From positions 1-64,000 of the forward strand of contig DGCD01000017.1 of the NCBI GenBank assembly GCA_002384935.1: 64,000 bases of DNA. Reading direction: 5' to 3'. The DNA comes from Pusillimonas sp. UBA3987 (GTDB taxonomy: Bacteria; Pseudomonadota; Gammaproteobacteria; Burkholderiales; Burkholderiaceae_B). Shown here in pieces: positions 1 through 7,525 of the stretch. How positions within the stretch are numbered: position 1 is the stretch's first letter; the number at the start of each line of letters is the position of its first letter. Made by a program: the position numbers and the translations under genes. The notes beneath the pieces were generated by a model, which saw only the letters and a list, made by a program, of their open reading frames with translations, did not search any database and had not been told where the DNA came from.

Positions 1-241
1 CGGTAATGGGCGTACGCTTACCAATGGGCTGGGTTTGTTGTTGATTGGCTGCGAGCTTTGCCAATTGTTCGATGGATTGTTCGTGCGCGACTAGGCAGGA
101 AACAACCCACTGAAGGATTGCCTTGACTCGCCATGCCAAAAGGAGGGAGCCGATTCCAACCGACAGGGCACCGACAACCTTGAGCCAAGTTGAAAGATCA
201 GTAGGTAGATACATGTAGAGAGCCTCAAGAATTGAATGCAT
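1..241 (-). CDS. Partial small membrane protein, unknown function
   Basis: The open frame begins with ATG at 241 and runs leftward out of the window, so only about 80 N-terminal residues are visible. It starts MHSILEALYMYLPTDL and has one hydrophobic segment at about residues 20-34 (VVGALSVGIGSLLLAW), then an amphipathic stretch with a Gln-rich end (AANQQQTQP). I do not recognise the family. One membrane span plus a polar tail would fit a small phage- or island-encoded membrane protein, but that is inference. It lies inside the segment bounded on the right by the tRNA-Asn remnant, so it is probably cargo of the same element. No convincing Shine-Dalgarno precedes the ATG, and the 26-bp palindrome at 329-354 lies upstream of it. 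Confidence 0.45.
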   Translation of the reverse strand, partial: MHSILEALYMYLPTDLSTWLKVVGALSVGIGSLLLAWRVKAILQWVVSCLVAHEQSIEQLAKLAANQQQTQPIGKRTPIT

Positions 242-328
242 AACTAGATTTAGACGACCGGAAAATAGGATCGGCGTTCTTATAAAAACGAATCTATCCG
301 CAATCCTGAGAGTGAGCAATCGTAAGCA

Positions 329-354
329 AAATTTTTAGGCAAGCCTAAAAATTT
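329..354. repeat. Perfect 26-bp palindrome (12-bp arms, 2-nt centre)
   Basis: The arms AAATTTTTAGGC (329-340) and GCCTAAAAATTT (343-354) are exact reverse complements around the centre AA. The T and A runs flank the GC core in the wrong order for an intrinsic terminator. It lies between the 3' end of the ATPase gene and the start of the partial membrane gene, where it could be an operator for the latter or a recombination or processing site. Function is unknown. Confidence 0.7.
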
Positions 355-401
355 CGAGATTGGAGCTGATTGCAAGTAGTCCAAAGACCAATGATAGGTG
401 A

Positions 402-422
402 CTGCTTCTGGCCGATTGAAGC
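402..422 (+). repeat. Short dispersed repeat, copy 1
   Basis: This 21-nt unit (ctgcttctggccg followed by attgaagc) matches 19 of 21 positions with the unit at 2351-2371, in the same orientation. Both copies are next to a GATAGGTGA motif: before this copy, after the other. The two copies bracket the ATPase gene. From memory, similar non-coding units are frequent near mobile DNA in beta- and gammaproteobacteria and generate spurious ORFs reading ...GQKQ...; that origin is recollection, not tested. Confidence 0.55.
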
Positions 423-510
423 GAAAGCCTGAAGGCCGAATCCGACCCTAAGCGCACGTTCAGGAATGTCGAGGTAACCGATGCCCCGCAGATTAATCGA
501 GTATAGCCTG

Positions 511-2124
511 CTATATACCCGCCATATCTTCAGAGAGCGTTCCAAACAGAGATTTTACAAAATCAAGAGCCCCAGCATCATCCATTAGCAAGCGCCTCAC
601 AGCGCTCTCATATTGGTCGCGTGTTTGGAAACCAAGTTTTCGAGCTACCTCTGTAAGTACTGGCGTCTCCCGAACTGGATAGTGCGCAATTATTTTTTCA
701 AGATTTTGCTCGGCGATTGCTTGACTCAACATCGCCACTTCCTCATTTACCGTGGCGGCGACATCAATTGTGATACTTATCGGAGTTCCCGCAGCTATCT
801 CTGCCTGTTTTGGCCAGTGCTTATCAAGTTCGTCTCGTAATGTCCTCTCAACCGCACGCTCGCTAAGGCGTTGCGCATGCGGTGTAACGGCTGAAAATGC
901 GGCTTTTTCGGCCGCTCGCACAAGAGATTCCGCACTTTCTCCAGTCACCGACGCATGTCGGATTGCAATCTTGTGCTGTATCTCCGGGTGATAATAGATC
1001 GACTCCACGGAATAGACTGATACCGCATATATTCCTTTGGCTTTGAATCGAGAAATATCCTCTGTTGTCCGGCGGTCGTTATCTATAACTCCAAACGCAC
1101 GTAACCAATGAAGCTCAGTCGCGTTCCGAATACCTGAAACGGCATGATCTACATCACGGCAGCTTGCTTTTGCAATTACAGTGACATTCGGGAACACAAG
1201 GCTATAAAGAGGAAGGTCAAGACTTCGCTCATCGCCTTCGATGAATAATAAAGTGCGGCGCGCCCCAAGAATGTCCTTCTTTAGCTCCTCGTCAATGCGG
1301 GATTCCGACGGAACCAGATCGGCATCCCAAGAGGTGACTGTTGATTTGCTGTAAGTACACCCACGAATTAGCATGGTGCGTGCCCCTGGATTATCCAGAG
1401 GAAGCATGACGTCATGAGTAGAAACGACAAAAGCACAATCTGGACGTTTAGCGAACAGAAGAGTCAGCAAAGGTGAAATAATAGATCTATGCAGATGACG
1501 CTCAGGTTCGTCAATAAGAAGCAATGTTCCAGGAGCTGCTGTAAGCACGCTTGCAGCGATTAATAAAGCATTTCGCTCGCCATCAGAAAGTTCAGCAATA
1601 CTAAATGGGGTGCTGCCGGATTTGCTTGCAAGAATCTGCTCATTTTCCTTTACCGATATCTCAATTGGCATGTTCGACAAGCGAAGCAATTCGTTGATGA
1701 TTTTGATCGGTGCGTATTCCTTTGATAGGGTTTTAGCCAAGTCAAGGTTGCCGTTGTCTACAGCACTAGCAATGTTTCGAGCCCGAACGTTCTCGGCATC
1801 AATGAGATCGTAGATCGCTATGCTGGCACGATGCGAGGCATAGTCATCTTTCCAGCGTGACTGCACTGTGTAGTCACTTTGCGACATATTGGCTTCAGCG
1901 CGTCTTTTATCTGCCGGTGCCATCGTTAGCGAACTCGATGTAAACCAAGTCTGGCGATGCGCAGAAATCCGCTGAGCCTTACCGTGATGCGTGCTATAGA
2001 GTTTATGCATTAGGCTTGACTTACCGGTTCCGTTTGCGCCAAGGACGAAAATGCACTGACCAATATCCAGCGAAACTGCTAACGAAGAACTATTCGAATC
2101 TGGGATTGTAAAATCAAATGACAT
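511..2124 (-). CDS. AAA/ABC-type ATPase with C-terminal DUF4435 (Toprim-like) domain
   Basis: This 537-residue protein has an SMC/OLD-like ATPase: Walker A GANGTGKS at residues 29-36, an ABC signature LSDGERN at 179-185, Walker B LLLIDEPE ending at 208, and a switch histidine in STHD at 237. After it comes a segment typical of DUF4435: LLFIEGDE (Glu 296) and GVIDND (Asp 348, Asp 350), the acidic residues expected of a Toprim-like metal site. The remaining 150 residues are helical with no motif I recognise. Related ATPase-Toprim proteins (OLD nucleases, Gabija GajA) act in phage defence, so a DNA-targeting or defence role is plausible here but is inference. The gene is single, sits in the integrated segment ending at the tRNA-Asn remnant, and has weak Shine-Dalgarno support. 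No partner gene is visible next to it. Confidence 0.8.
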   Translation of the reverse strand: MSFDFTIPDSNSSSLAVSLDIGQCIFVLGANGTGKSSLMHKLYSTHHGKAQRISAHRQTWFTSSSLTMAPADKRRAEANMSQSDYTVQSRWKDDYASHRASIAIYDLIDAENVRARNIASAVDNGNLDLAKTLSKEYAPIKIINELLRLSNMPIEISVKENEQILASKSGSTPFSIAELSDGERNALLIAASVLTAAPGTLLLIDEPERHLHRSIISPLLTLLFAKRPDCAFVVSTHDVMLPLDNPGARTMLIRGCTYSKSTVTSWDADLVPSESRIDEELKKDILGARRTLLFIEGDERSLDLPLYSLVFPNVTVIAKASCRDVDHAVSGIRNATELHWLRAFGVIDNDRRTTEDISRFKAKGIYAVSVYSVESIYYHPEIQHKIAIRHASVTGESAESLVRAAEKAAFSAVTPHAQRLSERAVERTLRDELDKHWPKQAEIAAGTPISITIDVAATVNEEVAMLSQAIAEQNLEKIIAHYPVRETPVLTEVARKLGFQTRDQYESAVRRLLMDDAGALDFVKSLFGTLSEDMAGI

Positions 2125-2350
2125 ATGGGCGATTCAAACCGAAATGTTGGAGAAAAGGCTTAAAGCATCAATTAGAAAGGATGAACGATTGCTAAGTTTG
2201 TCTAAAATATTCTAAATAATAATTAATGTTCGTCTGTGGATTATGCACATGTAGCTCATTGTGGGACAAGGACTCCGCCCGCGTGACGTTTAAAACAACT
2301 CCAACAACGGAATGCCTCGAAAGTGCTCTATGAGCAGCAGCCCTGAATGG

Positions 2351-2371
2351 CTGCTTCTGGCCGAATGCAGC
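2351..2371 (+). repeat. Short dispersed repeat, copy 2
   Basis: This is the second copy of the 21-nt unit at 402-422 (19/21 identical, same orientation). It overlaps a 7-bp inverted repeat (2336-2342 with 2349-2355), so this copy could form a small hairpin. The GATAGGTGA motif follows at 2376-2384. With copy 1 it brackets the ATPase gene. Confidence 0.55.
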
Positions 2372-2559
2372 CACAGATAGGTGACCACATCGTACTACTC
2401 ACGACGTTTCTTTTAACTGCGTGACAACCGTTAGCCTCCAATCCACAGTGCAATATCCGTGCACCCTGATGCAAAAACCTCATGATCTACGTGCGGTCTC
2501 AATGTATAAAACAACAAAAAATCAGTCAGTTATAGTAAATTAACCTTGTCCGGTTTTAG

Positions 2560-2604
2560 CTGTTAATCCGCAGGTCACTGGTTCGAACCCAGTTCGGGGA
2601 GCCA
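2560..2604 (+). other. tRNA-Asn (GTT) 3' fragment; probable attachment site of an integrated element
   Basis: The sequence from the anticodon loop onward matches tRNA-Asn: loop CTGTTAA with anticodon GTT at 2562-2564, the 3' anticodon stem (TCCG), an intact T arm (CTGG-TTCGAAC-CCAG), the 3' acceptor strand and an encoded CCA at 2602-2604. Nothing upstream could supply the acceptor 5' strand (it would need to resemble TCCCCGA), the D arm or the 5' anticodon stem. Homology starts at the loop, a standard crossover region for tyrosine integrases in tRNA genes. The intact tRNA-Asn and the integrase should lie at the other end of the element, left of this window. Confidence 0.85.
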
Positions 2605-2610
2605 AAATTC

Positions 2611-2646
2611 AAAAAACGCCAGTCCTTCGGGGTTGGCGTTTTTGCT
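2611..2646 (+). terminator. Intrinsic terminator of the former tRNA-Asn gene
   Basis: Arms around AACGCCA and TGGCGTT enclose a TCCTTCGGGG-type loop and are followed by a run of T. It comes right after the tRNA CCA end and was presumably displaced with the tRNA 3' half. It now insulates the downstream membrane gene from the element. Confidence 0.7.
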
Positions 2647-2718
2647 TTTTAAAGACATAATCCTCCAGCAACAAATTACCGTTAACGTCAGGATCATTTA
2701 CCCTTGCAAAGGCTGAAG

Positions 2719-3429
2719 ATGGATATGTCGAACCCAACACGCAACGCCAGACAATGGGCGCGTCGTCATGTTGGGGAATATCACACCGGGCTGTACATGA
2801 TCACGTCGATCTGCGGTCTGATCGACGCGGTGTGTTTTCTGGCGCTTGGCGGCGCTTTTGCTGAAATGATGACCGGCAACCTGCTTTTGCTTGCGCTAAC
2901 GCTGGGAACCGGCGCCCACTTTTCTCACTTAGATCACTACCTGGCCGCCATTGTCGCTTTCACCCTCGGTGTCCTGCTGGGGGGGTACATTGTTAATGCG
3001 GCCAGGCAAAGCGGGCGATACCAGCGCGTTGGGTATGTCGTTGAGTGGTTCGCGCTTGTTTGCGCATGCGTACTGGCGCTGCACGCAGACCCCCGCCCCG
3101 ACAGCTGGAGCGGTATCGCCCTGGTGAGCATTCTTGCCTTTTCCATGGGTATCCAGAATGCAATCGTTCGTGCTTATGGCATTCCGGATCTGGCTACCAA
3201 TGTCATGACCATGACCTTTACGGCAATCTTCGCCGACGCCCGCCTGGTTAAGGGCAATAACCACCACTGGCAAAGACGGGTTGGCTCTGTGCTGCTGTTT
3301 TTTACAACCGCCGTTATTGGGGCCTTGCTTTTACATTTCGGTTTGGCCGTCCCGCTGATCCTGGCGACTGTAATTTTCACGCTCGCTTTGTATCCCCTGC
3401 TTTTTGGCCGTCGTGACGCAGCCCCGTAG
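2719..3429 (+). CDS. YoaK/DUF1275 family membrane protein
   Basis: A 236-residue integral membrane protein with about six hydrophobic segments. The N-terminal signature resembles DUF1275 (YoaK-like): YMITSICGLIDAVCFLALGG followed by FAEMMTGNLL, and later FSMGIQNAIVRAYGIPDLAT. Members are widespread and lack an established transport substrate. I start at ATG 2719 because AAAGG lies six bases upstream; a TTG at 2704 in frame is less likely, and ATG 2725 is also possible. It is the first core gene after the tRNA remnant and converges with the hydrolase gene at 3441 with an 11-base gap. No operon partner is evident. Confidence 0.8.
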   Translation: MDMSNPTRNARQWARRHVGEYHTGLYMITSICGLIDAVCFLALGGAFAEMMTGNLLLLALTLGTGAHFSHLDHYLAAIVAFTLGVLLGGYIVNAARQSGRYQRVGYVVEWFALVCACVLALHADPRPDSWSGIALVSILAFSMGIQNAIVRAYGIPDLATNVMTMTFTAIFADARLVKGNNHHWQRRVGSVLLFFTTAVIGALLLHFGLAVPLILATVIFTLALYPLLFGRRDAAP

Positions 3430-3440
3430 CGACCAGAGTG

Positions 3441-4661
3441 CTATTGTCCGAAAATATGATCAAGCCAGTTATAGATGACCGCGTTGGACAGTGGCAGATT
3501 ACCTAATTGACAGTGCATGTCGGCGCCCTCTTCAGCCTTAAAAACACGACTGGTAACCGGCCCGGTTACCGTCTGCCGAAACTGCTCGTATTGCCGATGC
3601 GCCTCATCGCCTTCGCCGGCACCCACCAACGCCAACGACGGGCACTGAATTGCGGCCAAATCCTCAACCCGATACGCTTTCAATACCTTAATCCATTCGG
3701 AAAAACGCTCAACACCAAAACGACGACACGCCGACTTGAAGGCCAGCTTTATTTCCTGAGGCATATACTGCTCGGGCACATCATCAACCTCAGCCAGGGA
3801 AACGTCTTCTTCAGGTGGCACGGCATCGGTGTCAAGATGCGTGAAAGCACGCATATAGGCGCCCAGATCATTAATGGGTGAGTTAACGATCAACGCCCGA
3901 ATCCGTTGATCGTACGCTGCGGCCCGCGACACAAAATAACCCCCATAGCTAATGCCATAGAGCGCCAGGCGCTCGGGTGCAATCTCTTTGCACCGAACTG
4001 CGTAGTCGATCACAGCCGCAATCGGCTTTTCATAGTCGAAGCGAAATAGAAGATTCGGATGGCGCCGCAAACACCCTACCTGCCCAGGCCCTTCTGCAAT
4101 CAGTACGTTGTAGCCACGGACCAGGGCAGCTGCAGCCGATTGAAAATACAACTCTTCCCCGGTGCCATCGAAACCGGTCATGATAATAATTGTTCTGCCG
4201 TCGGCCGACCCGGAGGCCGGCTGCATAAAGTAACCCGGCAAGTCATACCCTTCAAACGGAATGTCCACAGCAACAATGTGATGCGCCAACATGCCGGCCG
4301 CCCGTATAAAGGCATGACGCGAAGCCTGCCCAAACTTCAGCGCGGTATCGCCATACGGATCGGAGTAGTATTCTGAAGACCGATAATAATTGGAGGCTCG
4401 CAGCAAATCTGATGCCGCTGCATGTAAATGGCCTTGTTTTACGTTTTGATCGGCCATTTCAACCAAGCGATCAGCCATGGGAGAAAACGCGCCGGGCCAT
4501 TCACGCGGGTCTTCGTTAACCATAAGCATTCTGGCGGCAAACACCTCGCCGGCCGCACTGCCGCCGAAACTGGCCGAACCCAACAAACGCATCAACTGAA
4601 AATCGATTTCCGCTGATTTGAAACCGGCAATGCGCGTTGCCGTTCGTTCAACTCCGGCCAT
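3441..4661 (-). CDS. Alpha/beta hydrolase (FrsA/dihydropseudooxynicotine hydrolase-like)
   Basis: This protein of about 406 residues has a helical N-terminal region (about 1-130) and a C-terminal alpha/beta-hydrolase fold. The nucleophile elbow is GISYGG with Ser near residue 238 of this start; an oxyanion-type stretch IIIMTGFDGTGEE precedes it, an acid-loop candidate is LVGAGEGDEAH, and a candidate catalytic His is in ADMHCQLG. The layout resembles the hydrolases of pseudooxynicotine degradation and related C-C bond hydrolases or esterases; the substrate cannot be inferred. ATG 4661 has GGGGGA upstream and leaves a 20-base gap to the protease gene, whereas the longer frame from 4715 would overlap it. 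The protease gene is upstream on the same strand, so the pair may be co-transcribed. Confidence 0.75.
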   Translation of the reverse strand: MAGVERTATRIAGFKSAEIDFQLMRLLGSASFGGSAAGEVFAARMLMVNEDPREWPGAFSPMADRLVEMADQNVKQGHLHAAASDLLRASNYYRSSEYYSDPYGDTALKFGQASRHAFIRAAGMLAHHIVAVDIPFEGYDLPGYFMQPASGSADGRTIIIMTGFDGTGEELYFQSAAAALVRGYNVLIAEGPGQVGCLRRHPNLLFRFDYEKPIAAVIDYAVRCKEIAPERLALYGISYGGYFVSRAAAYDQRIRALIVNSPINDLGAYMRAFTHLDTDAVPPEEDVSLAEVDDVPEQYMPQEIKLAFKSACRRFGVERFSEWIKVLKAYRVEDLAAIQCPSLALVGAGEGDEAHRQYEQFRQTVTGPVTSRVFKAEEGADMHCQLGNLPLSNAVIYNWLDHIFGQ

Positions 4662-4681
4662 GACTCCCCCGCGAAAAAACC

Positions 4682-5560
4682 TTATGGATTTGAACCCACA
4701 TAATAACGCTGCCACTTTTCAACTGCGTTGTTCTTCTGCGCCTGCGGGTCATTTCCCTGAACGATGGCTTCCAGGATAGCCTGACGTTCAGGTGTAATAC
4801 GCGTTGCAAAACTGGCTGATTCTGTCACACCACTGAGCACACCTTGCACATAATAGCGTTGCTGCTCATCGTCGTAAACCAGTACCGGCGAGCCGCTTTG
4901 ACCCTTGGTGGCAAGGCATTCCGTTCGATACAAAATGCGGGCGAAAAGCCGAATGCTGCAATCGGGCTGAATATATGCCCCGTACAACTCTTTGTCGTTC
5001 GGATAACCCAGCAGCGTCATCTGCCCAGCGTTTGCATTGGGTGCCGCGCGAAAGGGGACAACGGCTGCCGCTTCGCTGATACGCTGCCCTTTCCGATTCA
5101 AACCCACTTCAACCAGGGCAAGGTCGTAACGCAAATTGGCCGCCGTTTTACGACCCAGCTCGTAGCGCACAGGACGGTAATACCGCAATACCGGAAACGA
5201 ACCGAATGGCGTGCCATTATTGGCACGGGATCCAGGGAAAAAATCAATTTTTCCATACGGCTCACCCAAATCATTGAACAGGCAATGCACAACGGTTAAT
5301 ACAAACCGGGGGGCAATCGCTGTTCCAGTGCAATGGCGAATCCGCTCGCCCCCTGTCGCCCGTATCTGCCCAACTGCTTTTTCATAATCGTGAACGGCTT
5401 CCGATGTCAGTGCCAACCGATTGTCGGTGCGTGTATCTGCGGCAAGTGAACCGGCAAATAGCATTGAACACAACACCACAAAAACCAGCCCCCATATCCG
5501 CTGCCCAACTCTAGAAGCCATACTTAAGTAAAAGTTTTGTCTGAACAAAGGTATCAACAT
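4682..5560 (-). CDS. Secreted trypsin-like (S1 family) serine protease
   Basis: A 292-residue chymotrypsin-fold protein. A hydrophobic export signal (about 23-40, ending GSLAADT) is followed by the triad: His 92 in LTVVHC (the usual Ala-Ala replaced by Val-Val), Asp 146 in YDLALVEV and Ser 222 in GQSGSP. It resembles the glutamyl-endopeptidase/V8-like branch more than digestive trypsins. It should act in the periplasm or outside the cell. The ATG at 5560 has GGGG nine bases upstream and gives a longish n-region; ATG 5521 gives a more typical signal peptide but has no Shine-Dalgarno. The hydrolase gene lies 20 bases downstream on the same strand, and the cyclase gene is only 17 bases upstream. 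Confidence 0.8.
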   Translation of the reverse strand: MLIPLFRQNFYLSMASRVGQRIWGLVFVVLCSMLFAGSLAADTRTDNRLALTSEAVHDYEKAVGQIRATGGERIRHCTGTAIAPRFVLTVVHCLFNDLGEPYGKIDFFPGSRANNGTPFGSFPVLRYYRPVRYELGRKTAANLRYDLALVEVGLNRKGQRISEAAAVVPFRAAPNANAGQMTLLGYPNDKELYGAYIQPDCSIRLFARILYRTECLATKGQSGSPVLVYDDEQQRYYVQGVLSGVTESASFATRITPERQAILEAIVQGNDPQAQKNNAVEKWQRYYVGSNP

Positions 5561-5577
5561 CTGTTCATACCCCGAAA

Positions 5578-7413
5578 TCAGCGGCTTGATACCCTGTACC
5601 CATCGCGGCCGGCCTCTTTGGTTTCATACAACGCTTCATCAGCGTAGCGTAACAAGGTTTTCACACGTTCGGCGTGATCAGGGTAAAGCGCAATCCCGAT
5701 ACTGCAGCCCACTTCAACCGTTGCATTATTCAAGCCGAACGGCTCATGCAAGGCATCAACGACTTTCTGGGCAACACTCCGGGCCTGATCAACCCCGTCA
5801 ATATCTTCCAGCACCAAAACAAATTCGTCTCCGCCTAGACGAGCCACAAAATCACTCCTGCGTAATGTTCGCAACAAGCGAACCGCAATTTGCTTCAACA
5901 ACTGATCACCGGTTTCATGCCCATAAGTATCATTCACCGGCTTAAAGTGATCCAGATCCATGAAGCAAACAGCCAGTTTCAAGCGACGCCGACTGGCTCG
6001 CTCTATGGCTTTCTCCAAATGATCGAGCAACAGAAAACGGTTCGGCAGCGCGGTTAGCGGGTCGTAAAGCGCGCGTCGTCGCAACCTTTCCTCTTGGTCT
6101 TTCTGGTCGGATATATCGTTGAATACGCCGACGTAATGCGTAATTTGATCGACCGTGTTACGAATAACACTAATACTCAACAGCTCTGGAAACTGCTCTC
6201 CATTCTTGCGCTGGGCCCAGACCTCGCCTTCCCAGTGCCCGCTCATTAGCAAGCGACCGGTTAATGCACGAAAGAAAGAATCATCATGCTTGCCAGTGGG
6301 CCAGTGCAACAAGGCCGACATGCTTTTGCCAATGACCTCTTCCTTGTTGTAGCCGGTAATTCGGGTGAAAGCCGGATTCACAGACACGATACTGCCTTGC
6401 TTGTTCAAAATCACCATGGCCTCGGCAGCCTGTTCCACCGCGACCGCTGTTAGCCTTAACTCCTGCTCCAGGGCAGCGCGCTCGGTAATATCCTGCACCA
6501 TGCCGATAATTTTCTTCAGGCGGCCATGCCGATCGGTACGTGCTTTCGCTCTTAACACCAGCAAACGCAAACCGTCCTGACTTTCAAAGGTATGCTCAAC
6601 CTCGATTTCATCTACGTCAAGATTTTGAACCGACAAAAGCGCATCTTTCAAGTGCTGGCGATCTGGCTCGGGCACAAAGCCCAAGTATGCCTGGCCGTTC
6701 CGGGGAGCCTGAGAGGCGGGCAGGCCAAGCGCCATCAATGTGCCATCATTGGTTCTGAGACGGTCATCGGAGGGGCGCCACTCCCAGATGCCCATCCGCG
6801 CAATCAACTGCGCCTGCGCAAGCCGGGCGTTCTTTTTTTCAAGCTCGTCCTCGTATCGTACCGATTCGATAAACCGGGCAATATCGCGCCCAAGAATGCG
6901 CAACAAGCCTTTCAAATCCTCCTCGAGCGGTTCACATTCGCGACGAACCAACTCGATCACGCCAAGCAACTTCTGACCGTGCTGCAAGGGAAATGCCACT
7001 GCGTTGCACCACCCCATGCGCGTTGATATCGCATGACGGCTATGGTTTATCTCGGTACCCAGGTCGTTCACCCAGACAACATCTTTCGCATTCAAGACCT
7101 GTGAAGGCAAATCGTTAACCTGTTCCAGGGCCAGTTCACGTGAAGCATCGATGTAATCTGACACATCGTCATCCGTTTCCAGCCATTCATACAGATTGAT
7201 CTGCTCTTCATCGAAAACCCAGGCAAGCGCAAGATCCCAGCTTTTATTACGCGCAATCGCCTGAAGCACCTGCGGCAAAGCCTCTTCCTCGGACTCGGAC
7301 TCTGCAAGAATCGCCGAAACATCGTATTGCAGATACAAGCGTCGAACGAGGGCGGTCGAGTGCGCAAGCCGCGCCTCGAGCTCCTGGACAGAGGTCGGAA
7401 TCGTTGTTGCCAC
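5578..7413 (-). CDS. GAF/PAS-containing diguanylate cyclase
   Basis: The protein makes cyclic di-GMP. In order it has a coiled N-terminal segment, a GAF-like domain (DVSAILAES to about ARFIESV), two PAS domains (around MGIWEW and MVILNKQGS, each ending in a PAC-like D(I/V) motif), and a GGDEF domain with RLGGDEF about 80 residues from the C terminus. An inhibitory I-site (RRSD) lies five residues before GGDEF. No membrane segment is seen, so sensing is cytosolic. The longest frame starts at ATG 7509, but that start sits inside the hairpin ending the upstream transporter gene; GTG 7413 avoids it and still includes every domain, though its Shine-Dalgarno (CAGG) is weak. The true start is uncertain. 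It neighbours a REC-EAL protein and a hybrid kinase, forming a c-di-GMP cluster. Confidence 0.8.
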   Translation of the reverse strand: MATTIPTSVQELEARLAHSTALVRRLYLQYDVSAILAESESEEEALPQVLQAIARNKSWDLALAWVFDEEQINLYEWLETDDDVSDYIDASRELALEQVNDLPSQVLNAKDVVWVNDLGTEINHSRHAISTRMGWCNAVAFPLQHGQKLLGVIELVRRECEPLEEDLKGLLRILGRDIARFIESVRYEDELEKKNARLAQAQLIARMGIWEWRPSDDRLRTNDGTLMALGLPASQAPRNGQAYLGFVPEPDRQHLKDALLSVQNLDVDEIEVEHTFESQDGLRLLVLRAKARTDRHGRLKKIIGMVQDITERAALEQELRLTAVAVEQAAEAMVILNKQGSIVSVNPAFTRITGYNKEEVIGKSMSALLHWPTGKHDDSFFRALTGRLLMSGHWEGEVWAQRKNGEQFPELLSISVIRNTVDQITHYVGVFNDISDQKDQEERLRRRALYDPLTALPNRFLLLDHLEKAIERASRRRLKLAVCFMDLDHFKPVNDTYGHETGDQLLKQIAVRLLRTLRRSDFVARLGGDEFVLVLEDIDGVDQARSVAQKVVDALHEPFGLNNATVEVGCSIGIALYPDHAERVKTLLRYADEALYETKEAGRDGYRVSSR

Positions 7414-7477
7414 AATAAGTAAGTTGCCTGAAACAGACCTGATCCGGTCTTTGAATAAACTGCGATGCTGGAAGGTA

Positions 7478-7506
7478 AGTCGGCCCGCTGTAAAGGCGGG
7501 CCGACT
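7478..7506 (-). terminator. Strong hairpin downstream of betT
   Basis: Perfect 11-bp arms (AGTCGGCCCGC, 7478-7488, with 7496-7506) surround a 7-nt loop. It lies 20 bases past the stop of the minus-strand transporter gene. There is no long T run after it in that direction, so it may act as a 3'-end stabiliser or a weak or Rho-assisted terminator. It coincides with the first codons of the longest frame of the next gene. Confidence 0.6.
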
Positions 7507-7525
7507 CATTTTAGCGCATGCTCAA

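Larger units (their letters stand above)
242..510. other. Intergenic segment of the integrated element
   Basis: No convincing gene is visible here. The segment separates the partial membrane gene from the 3' end of the ATPase gene. It holds the perfect 26-bp palindrome (329-354) and the first copy of a short repeat (402-422). A 66-codon minus frame across it overlaps the ATPase gene and has no recognisable protein features, so I read it as non-coding. Confidence 0.5.
2125..2718. other. Non-coding junction between integrated element and core chromosome
   Basis: No gene is supported in these 594 bases. They contain the second short repeat (2351-2371) with an overlapping inverted repeat AGCAGCC/GGCTGCT (2336-2355), an AT-rich stretch (about 2500-2545), the tRNA-Asn 3' fragment (2560-2604), its terminator (2611-2646) and the ribosome-binding region of the next gene. 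A 60-codon minus frame at 2192-2374 arises from the repeat and has no protein character. Confidence 0.6.

Noticed and set aside
345..545. 66-codon minus frame next to the ATPase gene
   Set aside because: It overlaps the ATPase gene, contains the short repeat and palindrome, and lacks a ribosome site or protein character.
2192..2374. 60-codon minus frame near the tRNA remnant
   Set aside because: It reads through the dispersed repeat and has no family similarity I can see.
2541..2604. Complete tRNA-Asn gene
   Set aside because: The upstream bases cannot form the acceptor, D arm or 5' anticodon stem, so only a fragment is present.
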